From JAQGMV01 sp050260255 (GTDB lineage: Bacteria > Pseudomonadota > Gammaproteobacteria > Burkholderiales > SG8-41): 6,083 nt of DNA. Below the pieces are notes generated by a model. It was given only the letters and a program-made list of their open reading frames with translations. It was not told the origin of the DNA and searched no databases. The position numbers and the translations under genes were made by a program. The stretch covers positions 1 through 6,083 of the forward strand of contig JBLNBW010000349.1 in assembly GCA_050260255.1 (NCBI GenBank). Direction: 5' to 3'. Of the stretch, positions 1 to 5,371 are shown one piece after another (position 1 is the first letter of the stretch; each line of letters starts with the position of its first letter).

Positions 1-74
1 ATGTGCTTCCCCTGGCCGTCGCGATGTTCAATCAGCTCATCGATGGCGAGTTCGCACCGCCACTGGACACTTGA
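1..74 (+). CDS. C-terminal end of an unrecognised gene (5' end outside window)
   Basis: Reading frame 3 (first full codon at base 3) is open from the left edge and ends at TGA 72-74. It gives the 23-residue tail VLPLAVAMFNQLIDGEFAPP followed by LDT. Third codon positions are mostly G or C, as in the confident genes of this window, which favours this frame. Frame 1 is also open from an ATG at base 1 to TAA at 106-108, but its serine- and histidine-rich product looks like a shadow. The tail is too short to assign a family. It converges on the small gene that ends at 187. Confidence 0.45.
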   Translation, partial: VLPLAVAMFNQLIDGEFAPPLDT

Positions 75-87
75 GCTCGAGACGAGC
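75..87 (+). other. Small hairpin directly after the stop codon
   Basis: The sequence GCTCG-AGA-CGAGC is a perfect 5-bp stem with a 3-base loop, starting right after the stop at 72-74. No T-tract follows, so it is not a canonical intrinsic terminator. It might help end the upstream transcript, or it may be chance. The rest of the gap up to 186 shows nothing I can name. Confidence 0.2.
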
Positions 88-186
88 CAGGCGGAGCAGC
101 GAGACTAAGGGTGCTCACGGCCGATGCGTCGCCGGCACGGTCGGTGCGCAGACGTTCGATCGGTTCTCGTAGCGATGCATCCGTCA

Positions 187-531
187 TCAATGCGCCTGTT
201 CACCACGGTCCACCGAGGACACGCGGCGGACTACCACACGATCGTCCGCCAGCTCCGCTTCGCAGGCGTAATAGTAGACTCGTGTGACGTTGTCCGAGAA
301 CGAATGCGAGACTCTCATCGTGAGGGTGTAGCGCGAACCGCTTCTTCTCACCTCCGGATGATCGAACATGAGCCCGCCCGGAAGCAGCGGGCGAATGGCA
401 TTCTTGCATGAGAAGAACACCTGCTCGAGGTTGCCGTCGTCAACCCGAGCCCGGGACCTCGTCGTCTCGACCTCGTACACCAAGCCGGCGACGCTAAGCC
501 CCGCAACTACAAGAAGCACGACATTCTTCAA
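187..531 (-). CDS. Small exported or membrane-anchored hypothetical protein (114 aa)
   Basis: I do not recognise this protein. It starts with a positive-then-hydrophobic segment (MKNVVLLVVAGLSVAGLVY, residues 1-19), which should act as an uncleaved membrane anchor or a signal peptide. The remaining 95 residues would lie in the periplasm. They are hydrophilic with alternating beta-like stretches (RYTLTMRVSHSF, TRVYYYACEAEL) and two cysteines (Cys42 and Cys90) that could form a disulfide. The start codon is TTG at 529-531. It is the only start available, because an in-frame stop lies about a dozen codons upstream, and a weak GGA-type ribosome site sits about 4 bases before it. Third-position GC is high, which supports real coding. 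It lies 211 bases downstream of the PEP-CTERM gene on the same strand, so a shared transcript is possible but not shown. Confidence 0.6.
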   Translation of the reverse strand: MKNVVLLVVAGLSVAGLVYEVETTRSRARVDDGNLEQVFFSCKNAIRPLLPGGLMFDHPEVRRSGSRYTLTMRVSHSFSDNVTRVYYYACEAELADDRVVVRRVSSVDRGEQAH

Positions 532-742
532 TTTCCGATCCGGCGCTTTCCAAGACGCGGAATCCTACACTTTCGAGGTTGCATTGCACAGAAGCGGCCG
601 TCCTGCCGTCCGAACAGCTTCGCAGGACGTCGAGAGGCGAAAACTATGACGTTGTCTTGTCCCGGCTTTGCTTATCCGTGATCCCCTGTCGGCCGCGTGA
701 TGGGCGGGGCCGCGAGGCGCGCGTGGAAGTGGTGTAGGGATT
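532..742. other. Gap between the PEP-CTERM gene and the small exported protein gene
   Basis: Open frames here on both strands are short, lack recognisable motifs and overlap the neighbouring genes as shadows. GGCCGCG occurs twice as a direct repeat near 691-697 and 718-724, within a GC-rich stretch just past the PEP-CTERM stop. I see no clear hairpin with a T-run and no convincing promoter. The upstream control of the 187-531 gene should lie here. Confidence 0.3.
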
Positions 743-1429
743 TCACCGCTCGTTACGGCGCCTCCGGACAAGGCGTCGACGAGCCGCCGCTGTTTTCGGC
801 CTCATGCCTGTCCCAAACGCGATCGCGAGCAGAAGAGCGAGCAGAGCTATATGAGTCGGTTCCGGAAGCGCGGCAATGCCCGCGCGGAACTGCGAGATGG
901 TGACCGTTGCCCCACCTTGAGTGCAATCCGTGCAGTTGATGAACCACCCGAAACTGGTCGATGCGTTCACCAAAAGGTCGCCGGCCTGGGTAAGCGAGCC
1001 GGAAGAGTCGCTCAACACACTACGCACGCCGTCTACCAATATGCCGAATATGTCGTCGGCCGGGCCGCGTGCGTCGGAGCTCGCATAGACCCAATGAAAC
1101 GAGAACGGGTTCTGAATAATGCTTGTTGCGTAGCGTATTTCGCAGGGCCCGATGACGCCCGCAGTGCCACCCGGACAGCCGGCATCGCCTCCGATAATCG
1201 ACAGAGTCGACGAGGTCGCAATAGTAGAACCCTGTATTGAGCCAAGGAACGTTGTCGTCCACGTCGCCGGCGAATAGGGCCCGGTGAAATCTATGACCTG
1301 CGCCTGCGCAGACAGGCATGTCAACAGAAGCCCTATAGTGGCTACGCGTGCGTAACGCGCGCTTCGCGCAGCGAAATCGATACCAGGAATGAGCCGGAGT
1401 GCGGCCCAAAGGCGGGACGGCGCATCCAT
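743..1429 (-). CDS. PEP-CTERM sorting-domain protein (secreted, exosortase substrate)
   Basis: A 228-residue exported protein. Residues 1-43 form a long signal peptide with hydrophobic core around 29-41 (VATIGLLLTCLSA) and a likely cut after AQA43. The mature part opens with VIDFTGPYSPATWTTTF. It continues with a beta-rich domain (FSFHWVYASSD, DDIFGILVDG, FGWFINC, ATVTISQF) that resembles, from memory, a domain recurring in PEP-CTERM proteins (FDFTGPYxPxNW... and ...TISNF). Four cysteines (85, 96, 166, 169) could form two disulfides. The C-terminus carries PEP at 189-191, a hydrophobic helix (about 193-209) and a basic tail, the tripartite exosortase sorting signal. In known systems exosortase cuts near PEP and the protein reaches the cell surface or exopolysaccharide matrix. 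The tail after the helix is about 19 residues and very arginine-rich, longer than usual. The start is the only ATG before the hydrophobic core; its ribosome site (GGGGT) is weak. Exosortase is not in the window. Confidence 0.85.
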   Translation of the reverse strand: MDAPSRLWAALRLIPGIDFAARSARYARVATIGLLLTCLSAQAQVIDFTGPYSPATWTTTFLGSIQGSTIATSSTLSIIGGDAGCPGGTAGVIGPCEIRYATSIIQNPFSFHWVYASSDARGPADDIFGILVDGVRSVLSDSSGSLTQAGDLLVNASTSFGWFINCTDCTQGGATVTISQFRAGIAALPEPTHIALLALLLAIAFGTGMRPKTAAARRRLVRRRRNER

Positions 1430-1520
1430 CGTTGACCCCGATCGCTGGGCTGGTTGCCCGGCGCCGAAGCATATTCGATACCAAGTAGCAAGATCAGCGA
1501 CTTAATCGTCTGCCGTAAGA

Positions 1521-1534
1521 CTCCTGTAAAGGAG
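1521..1534. repeat. Short inverted repeat upstream of the PEP-CTERM gene
   Basis: CTCCTGTAAAGGAG has perfect 5-base arms (CTCCT/AGGAG) around a 4-base centre. It lies about 92 bases before the PEP-CTERM start. It could be a regulator site or a small RNA hairpin. On the minus strand it is followed by TCTTACGG, too poor in T for a good terminator. Its function is unknown. Confidence 0.3.
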
Positions 1535-1556
1535 CTTGACACTTGGTTTGGGCAGT

Positions 1557-1573
1557 TGCGGCCATTGACCGCA
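1557..1573 (-). terminator. Possible weak terminator hairpin after the hydratase gene
   Basis: On the minus strand TGCGGTCAATGGCCGCA folds into a 7-bp stem with one G-U pair and a 3-base loop, beginning 11 bases past the hydratase stop at 1585. The position is right for a terminator, but no T-run follows on the minus strand, so termination would be factor-assisted at best. A T5 run lies on the other side (1581-1585) and would suit plus-strand transcription, where no gene is seen. Confidence 0.3.
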
Positions 1574-1584
1574 GCTCGTGTTTT

Positions 1585-4230
1585 TCAACTATTGCTCACG
1601 GTTCGACGTAACACCTTATCGACGATCGCGCGAAGCACACCTCGGTACTTCAGGTATTCGAGCTCGGCCTCCGTATCGATCCGGCATATCACATGATGAC
1701 GTTCTTCTGATCGGCCGGCGCGGCGGACAGTGACCGCTACCTCGGTTCTGCCGACTTTCGGTTCTCCGAGCGCGACATCGAGGATTTCAGTGCCGTCGTG
1801 GCAAAGGTCACGCGCCGCAGTGTCTGCGCAGAATTCCAGAGGATAGATGCCCATTCCGATGAGGTTGCTGCGGTGTATGCGCTCGTAACTTTCTGCAATG
1901 ACCGCTGCCACGCCGAGCAGCGCGGGTGCTTTGGCGGCCCAATCGCGACTCGAGCCTGCGCCGTAGTTGCGGCCGGCGAGGACGATGAGCTTACGGTGTT
2001 CTCCGTACGTGAGTGCCGCTTCATAGGGAGGGAGGAGCGCCCGATGCGTGCTGTCCCACGCGAGACAGCCTGACTGTATCCCCGCATCCCGCGGGACAAC
2101 GCCGTTCACGAGCTTGGGGTTGCTGAACGCTCCCCGCATCATCACTTCATGGTTCGTGCGCCGCGAGGCATAGACATTGAAATCCTGCACCGCGACGCCG
2201 CGCCCTTGAAGATAGCGCCCGGCTATGCTGTCCTTCGGTATCGCACCCGCCGGGGATATGTGGTCCGTAGTCACGTTGTCGCCGAGCAGAAGCAAAGGCC
2301 GCAGTCCGGTCAGCGCGTTCCCGGCAGTCCGGTCGACCGGATCCACGTACGGCGGGCGACGGATGTAATTGGACGCAGGGTCCCAGGGAAACCGCGGTGA
2401 TCCGGGCGCTTCGAGCGCTTGCCATGCGGGCGTGCCGTTCCAGATGCCGGCGTAGCATTCCTCGAACTGGAACACTGCCAATGATCGGGACAAGACCTGC
2501 CCGAGCTCCTCTTGCGTAGGCCATATGTCCTTCAGCCAGACCGGATTGCCGGCCGGATCGACCGCGAGCGGATCTTTTGAAAAGTCGATGAGTATCGTGC
2601 CCGCAATGGCTGCTGCCACGACGAGCGCCGGGGAGGCGAGGTAGGCGCCCGCCAGATGCGAATTCACTCGTCCGTCGAAATTGCGGTTGCCCGAGATTAC
2701 GCCGACAGCCCGTAGTCCGTGTTCCTCGACGTCTTGAACGATGTCCGGTTCGAGGGCGCCCGAATTGCCGATGCACGTCATGCAGCCGTAGCCCACGACG
2801 TTGAAACCGAGCGCGTCCAGATCGTCTTGCAGTCCGGCTTTTGCCAGGTACGCCGAAGCGGCTTTGGACCCCGGCGACAGCGAAGTCTTTACCCAGGGCC
2901 GGCGTGTGAGTCCGCGTCGCCGCGCGTTTCTCGCCAGCAGACCGGCGCTGACGAGAAGGGCAGGGTTCGACGTGTTGGTGCAACTCGTGATCGCGGCGAG
3001 CGCCACGACGCCATCCTGGTATTTGGACCGTCTTTCGTGCACCGGTGGAAATTCCCGTTCGAAGCTTTGCGGCACTTCGGAGAGCGCATTTTGCTGATGC
3101 GGCAGACGCGGTCCCGACATGGTCGCCCGGATGTCGGAGAGATCCACCGCGATGTGCTCGTCGAACTGCGGATCCGGTCCGCCCTCCTCGAGCCAGAGGG
3201 TTTGAGCCCGCGCGTAGGCTTCCACGCGCTCGACATGTCGAGCCGAGCGGCCCGTACAGCGCAAATACGACAGCGTTTCGCGATCGATCGGAAAGTACGA
3301 GCACGTCGAGCCGTATTCGGGCGCCATGTTCGACACGGTCGCCCGATCACCGACCGTGAGCGCCGCAACGCCCGGGCCGTAGAACTCGATGAACTTGTCC
3401 ACGACGCCGTGATCGCGAAACCGTCTCGTGAGATGGAGAACCAGGTCGGTTGCCGTAACGCCGGGGCGGAGCGCGCCGGTCAGCCGAACGCCGACGACGA
3501 CGGGAAGAATGACGCTGACCGGCTCTCCGAGCATTGCCGCCTGTCCTTCGATGCCGCCGACGCCCCAACCGACGACGCCCAGCGCGTTGATCATCGGCGT
3601 GTGACTGTCTGTGCCCAGAAGCGTATCCGGAACGAGCAAGGCGGAAGGCTCGCCTTCGGCAATGCGCACGACCTGCGCGAGGTACTCCAGGTTGACCTGA
3701 TGCAGTATCCCGTTTCCCGGCGGCACCACGCGAAAGTTGTCGAGCGCCTGCTGTGCCCACTTGATGAAGCGATACCGCTCGGAGTTGCGGGCGAAATCCT
3801 TGCGCAAGTTCGCGGCGAGCGCGCCTGCATGACCGTATTCATCCACCGAGACCGAGTGGTCGATCACGAGGTCCACGGGGATGGCCGGGTTGACCGCTCC
3901 CGGGTCGCCGCCGCGCTCGGCGACGGCGTCCCGCATGCCGGCGATATCGGCCAGCGCCGGCGAGCAGGTCGTGTCGTGCATCAGGACTCGTGCGGGATAG
4001 AACGGCATTTCGACTCGCGAGCTCCGGTCCCGCGCCCAGGCGAGCAGCGCGGGGACGAATTCCGGGCTGCATCGAACGACGTTCTCGCACAGGACCTTCA
4101 CCGAGCGCGGGAGCGAGGCGAGGAGCGGCTGCGGAAAAATTTTTGCCAGGTCGACGTAGCGATGCGGTACGCCGCCGACGCGGATCTCGCTGTATGGGAT
4201 GGACGTGGCGGTCGCGCGCGATATGGGCAT
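1585..4230 (-). CDS. acnA: Aconitate hydratase (AcnA/IRP-type, 4Fe-4S), possibly a specialised paralog
   Basis: An 881-residue cytosolic iron-sulfur hydro-lyase of the AcnA family, close to the usual 890-900 residues. AcnA interconverts citrate and isocitrate through cis-aconitate. The N-terminal catalytic part shows RPARVLM-like YPARVLMHD, DLVIDHSV, PPGNGILHQVNLEYL (HQVNLEYL near 177-184), GTDSHT (206-211), GWGVGGIE and SNMAPEYGSTC. The three cluster ligands are present: Cys417 in ITSCTN, and Cys483 and Cys486 in YGCMTCIGNSG. The swivel domain has GDNVTTDHISPAG (about 650-662), GSSRDWAAK (759-767, active-site Ser and Arg) and YERIHRSNLIGMG. Some normally conserved stretches differ: YGCMTC for YGCTTC, and GRVNSHL where AcnA has GRIHPLV. 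A paralog for a related substrate is therefore possible. I chose ATG 4228-4230 because the homology begins just after it and two TACAAT boxes lie upstream. ATGs at 4252-4254 and 4276-4278 are in frame. The frame stays open to 4383, but that would run antisense into the binding-protein gene. Confidence 0.9.
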   Translation of the reverse strand: MPISRATATSIPYSEIRVGGVPHRYVDLAKIFPQPLLASLPRSVKVLCENVVRCSPEFVPALLAWARDRSSRVEMPFYPARVLMHDTTCSPALADIAGMRDAVAERGGDPGAVNPAIPVDLVIDHSVSVDEYGHAGALAANLRKDFARNSERYRFIKWAQQALDNFRVVPPGNGILHQVNLEYLAQVVRIAEGEPSALLVPDTLLGTDSHTPMINALGVVGWGVGGIEGQAAMLGEPVSVILPVVVGVRLTGALRPGVTATDLVLHLTRRFRDHGVVDKFIEFYGPGVAALTVGDRATVSNMAPEYGSTCSYFPIDRETLSYLRCTGRSARHVERVEAYARAQTLWLEEGGPDPQFDEHIAVDLSDIRATMSGPRLPHQQNALSEVPQSFEREFPPVHERRSKYQDGVVALAAITSCTNTSNPALLVSAGLLARNARRRGLTRRPWVKTSLSPGSKAASAYLAKAGLQDDLDALGFNVVGYGCMTCIGNSGALEPDIVQDVEEHGLRAVGVISGNRNFDGRVNSHLAGAYLASPALVVAAAIAGTILIDFSKDPLAVDPAGNPVWLKDIWPTQEELGQVLSRSLAVFQFEECYAGIWNGTPAWQALEAPGSPRFPWDPASNYIRRPPYVDPVDRTAGNALTGLRPLLLLGDNVTTDHISPAGAIPKDSIAGRYLQGRGVAVQDFNVYASRRTNHEVMMRGAFSNPKLVNGVVPRDAGIQSGCLAWDSTHRALLPPYEAALTYGEHRKLIVLAGRNYGAGSSRDWAAKAPALLGVAAVIAESYERIHRSNLIGMGIYPLEFCADTAARDLCHDGTEILDVALGEPKVGRTEVAVTVRRAGRSEERHHVICRIDTEAELEYLKYRGVLRAIVDKVLRRTVSNS

Positions 4231-4269
4231 CGGGTGTGCACCCGCGGTCGGCATGTTTCGAGGATTGTA

Positions 4270-4298
4270 TTGTAGCATCCGATAATACACTCTACACT
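4270..4298 (+). promoter_or_regulatory. Candidate sigma-70 promoter of the binding-protein gene
   Basis: TTGTAG (4270-4275) and TACACT (4293-4298) are separated by exactly 17 bases, and each matches its consensus hexamer at four of six positions. The expected transcription start, near 4305, would leave a leader of about 30 bases before the ATG at 4334. The promoter overlaps the leftward TACAAT boxes and the TGTA/TACA dyads, so one bound protein could affect both directions. Confidence 0.4.
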
Positions 4299-4322
4299 GG
4301 TGGCGCTTTACCATGAAAAAAC

Positions 4323-4330
4323 AAGGAGGG
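4323..4330 (+). promoter_or_regulatory. Strong ribosome binding site that fixes the binding-protein start
   Basis: AAGGAGGG is a near-perfect anti-16S match ending three bases before ATG 4334-4336. The in-frame ATG at 4313 has no comparable site upstream and would add seven residues (MKKQGGF) in front of the signal peptide. The site therefore favours 4334, although the spacing is a little short. Confidence 0.7.
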
Positions 4331-4333
4331 TTT

Positions 4334-5305
4334 ATGAGGCGTTTCGGCACCGGGCTGATCGTCATGGCGATCGCTGCGTTCACGATTTGCGTTGCACGCG
4401 CTCAGGGGTATCCGACCAAACCGGTGCGCATGGTGGTGCCGTTTGCGCCCGGCGGAGGGGTCGATGCGACTGCACGCGTTCTCAGCCAGCGCTTCACCGA
4501 GATGTGGGGCCAGCAAGTCATACCGGACAACCGGCCCGGCGCAGGCGCCAACATCGGAGCGGACATCGTCGCGCACGCTACGCCGGATGGCTATACATTG
4601 CTCGTCACGAACAACGCGATCGCGATCAGCGCAGGGCTCTATGACAGGCTCGACTACAACGCGCTGCGCGATCTACAGCCGATCAGCGAAATCCTGCGAA
4701 CGCCTTTCGTGCTCGTCGTATCGTCGAAATCGCCCATCAAGACGGTCGGCGACTTCGTCAAAACGGCGGCGGCAAAACCGGGCGAGGTAGCGCTGGCCAA
4801 CACGGGCCTCGGTTCCGGTCCGCATCTCGCAGGCGTGCTGTTCGCGAACATGACCAAGACGCAGCTCAATCACATTCCGTACAAGGGGGGAGGGCCCGCC
4901 ATACAAGACCTCGCCGCGGGACGTGTGCACGCGTTGTTCACCACGACGTTGGCCGCGATGCCGCACGTCCAGGCCGGACGGCTGCGCGCGCTGGCGGTCA
5001 CTTCACCCACCCGATGGCCGAGCTTGCCGGAGCTTCCCACCGTCAGCGAAAGCGGCGTCCCGGGCTACGATGTGATGACCTGGTACATGCTCCTCGCTCC
5101 GGCGAAGACGCCGCCTGCGATCGTCGCAAAGCTGCAGGCCGATACGGCGACTGCCGTGCGTCACCCGCTCGCGGAGAAGGTGCTGGGCGGCGAAGGCGGT
5201 CAACTCGTCGGCGGGTCATCCGCCGAGGCGACGGCGCTTCTCAAGCGGGAAACGGCGTTGTGGACGAAAGTCATCAAGGAAGCGGGCATCAAGCCCCACG
5301 ACTGA
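4334..5305 (+). CDS. Bug/TctC-family periplasmic substrate-binding protein (tripartite tricarboxylate transporter)
   Basis: A 323-residue exported protein. Residues 1-23 form a signal peptide (RR start, hydrophobic core LIVMAIAAFTICV, likely cut ARA-Q24). The mature protein begins GYPTKPVRMVVPFAPGGG, the family hallmark. Other typical motifs are NRPGAGANIGAD (66-77), PDGYTLL, TGLGSGPHLAG, the signature HIPYKGGGPAIQDLAAG (180-196) and the P-rich LPELPTVSESGVPGYD (231-246). Bug proteins capture carboxylates or other small organic compounds in the periplasm and, in TTT systems, deliver them to TctA/TctB-type membrane proteins. No membrane subunits are encoded here, so this is an orphan as far as the window shows, which is common in Burkholderiales. 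It is divergent from the aconitase gene, suggesting a tri- or dicarboxylate ligand by inference only. The family call is firm; the ligand is unknown. Confidence 0.93.
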   Translation: MRRFGTGLIVMAIAAFTICVARAQGYPTKPVRMVVPFAPGGGVDATARVLSQRFTEMWGQQVIPDNRPGAGANIGADIVAHATPDGYTLLVTNNAIAISAGLYDRLDYNALRDLQPISEILRTPFVLVVSSKSPIKTVGDFVKTAAAKPGEVALANTGLGSGPHLAGVLFANMTKTQLNHIPYKGGGPAIQDLAAGRVHALFTTTLAAMPHVQAGRLRALAVTSPTRWPSLPELPTVSESGVPGYDVMTWYMLLAPAKTPPAIVAKLQADTATAVRHPLAEKVLGGEGGQLVGGSSAEATALLKRETALWTKVIKEAGIKPHD

Positions 5306-5327
5306 TACGGCAGCGCGATGACACGAT

Positions 5328-5356
5328 GGGCCCGTGAGGCGAGCGCTCAGGGGCCC
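5328..5356. terminator. GC-rich hairpin between convergent genes, likely a shared terminator
   Basis: GGGCCC (5328-5333) pairs with GGGCCC (5351-5356). Inside, TGAG (5335-5338) pairs with CTCA (5346-5349), with one G-G mismatch between the two helices and a 7-base loop. The stem is symmetrical, lies in the 66-base gap between the stops of the binding protein (5305) and the regulator (5372), and could serve both strands. There is no T-tract on either side, so it is not a textbook intrinsic terminator. Rho-assisted or hairpin-only termination is the likely mode. Confidence 0.5.
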
Positions 5357-5371
5357 GAACGCCGCGAGTCG

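Larger units (their letters stand above)
1430..1584. other. Intergenic region between the hydratase and PEP-CTERM genes, with two inverted repeats
   Basis: This 155-base gap lies downstream of the hydratase stop and upstream of the PEP-CTERM start. It should hold the PEP-CTERM promoter and any hydratase terminator. Two short inverted repeats are visible, at 1521-1534 and 1557-1573, and are listed separately. I looked for a sigma-54 -24/-12 element on the minus strand, since some PEP-CTERM genes use one. The best GG/GC pair has 8 bases between the dinucleotides instead of 10, so I do not call it. No convincing sigma-70 promoter was found. Confidence 0.4.
4231..4333. promoter_or_regulatory. Divergent control region between the hydratase and binding-protein genes
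   Basis: This spacer separates two divergent genes. Its middle (4261-4298) is much richer in A and T than the flanks. It holds two TGTA half-sites (4266-4269 and 4271-4274) and two TACA half-sites (4286-4289 and 4293-4296). These form nested imperfect dyads: TGTAT-N14-ATACA and TGTAG-N16-CTACA. GntR/FCD regulators commonly bind dyads built from TGT...ACA-type arms, so control by the regulator encoded at the right edge is plausible but unproven. Leftward, two overlapping TACAAT boxes (minus strand, at 4269-4274 and 4264-4269) are good -10 candidates for the hydratase gene. They have weak -35 partners. Confidence 0.5.

Noticed and set aside
124..649. Plus-strand frames 124-411 and 368-649
   Set aside because: They lie opposite the small exported protein gene, and their products have no signal peptide or motifs and an Arg/Ser-rich shadow-like composition.
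1020..1542. Overlapping minus-strand frames (1020-1484 and 1342-1542) near the PEP-CTERM start
   Set aside because: They are in other frames, have no recognisable motifs, and conflict with the PEP-CTERM gene, which has a signal peptide and sorting signal in one frame.
1540..1575. Possible sigma-54 promoter before the PEP-CTERM gene
   Set aside because: The best GG...GC pair on the minus strand has 8 bases between the dinucleotides, not the required 10, and flanking matches are poor.
2147..3304. Minus-strand open frame of 385 codons inside the hydratase gene
   Set aside because: It is a shifted frame of the aconitase with a low-complexity Arg/Gly/Ser-rich product and no motifs.
4134..4145. 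AAAAATTTTT palindrome
   Set aside because: It lies inside the hydratase coding region, encoding Lys-Ile-Phe in the normal frame, so no separate role is needed.
2719..4275. Long plus-strand open frame (518 codons) opposite the hydratase gene
   Set aside because: It lies wholly antisense to the aconitase, whose motifs are unmistakable. The product is arginine-rich with no recognisable domain. Long antisense frames are expected opposite GC-rich genes.
4313..4333. Upstream ATG at 4313 for the binding protein
   Set aside because: It has no ribosome site, whereas the ATG at 4334 follows AAGGAGGG and gives a normal signal peptide.
4231..4383. N-terminal extension of the hydratase up to 4383 (51 more residues)
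   Set aside because: It would cover the divergent promoter region and overlap the binding protein's start and signal peptide. The extra residues have no AcnA similarity and no good ribosome site was seen.
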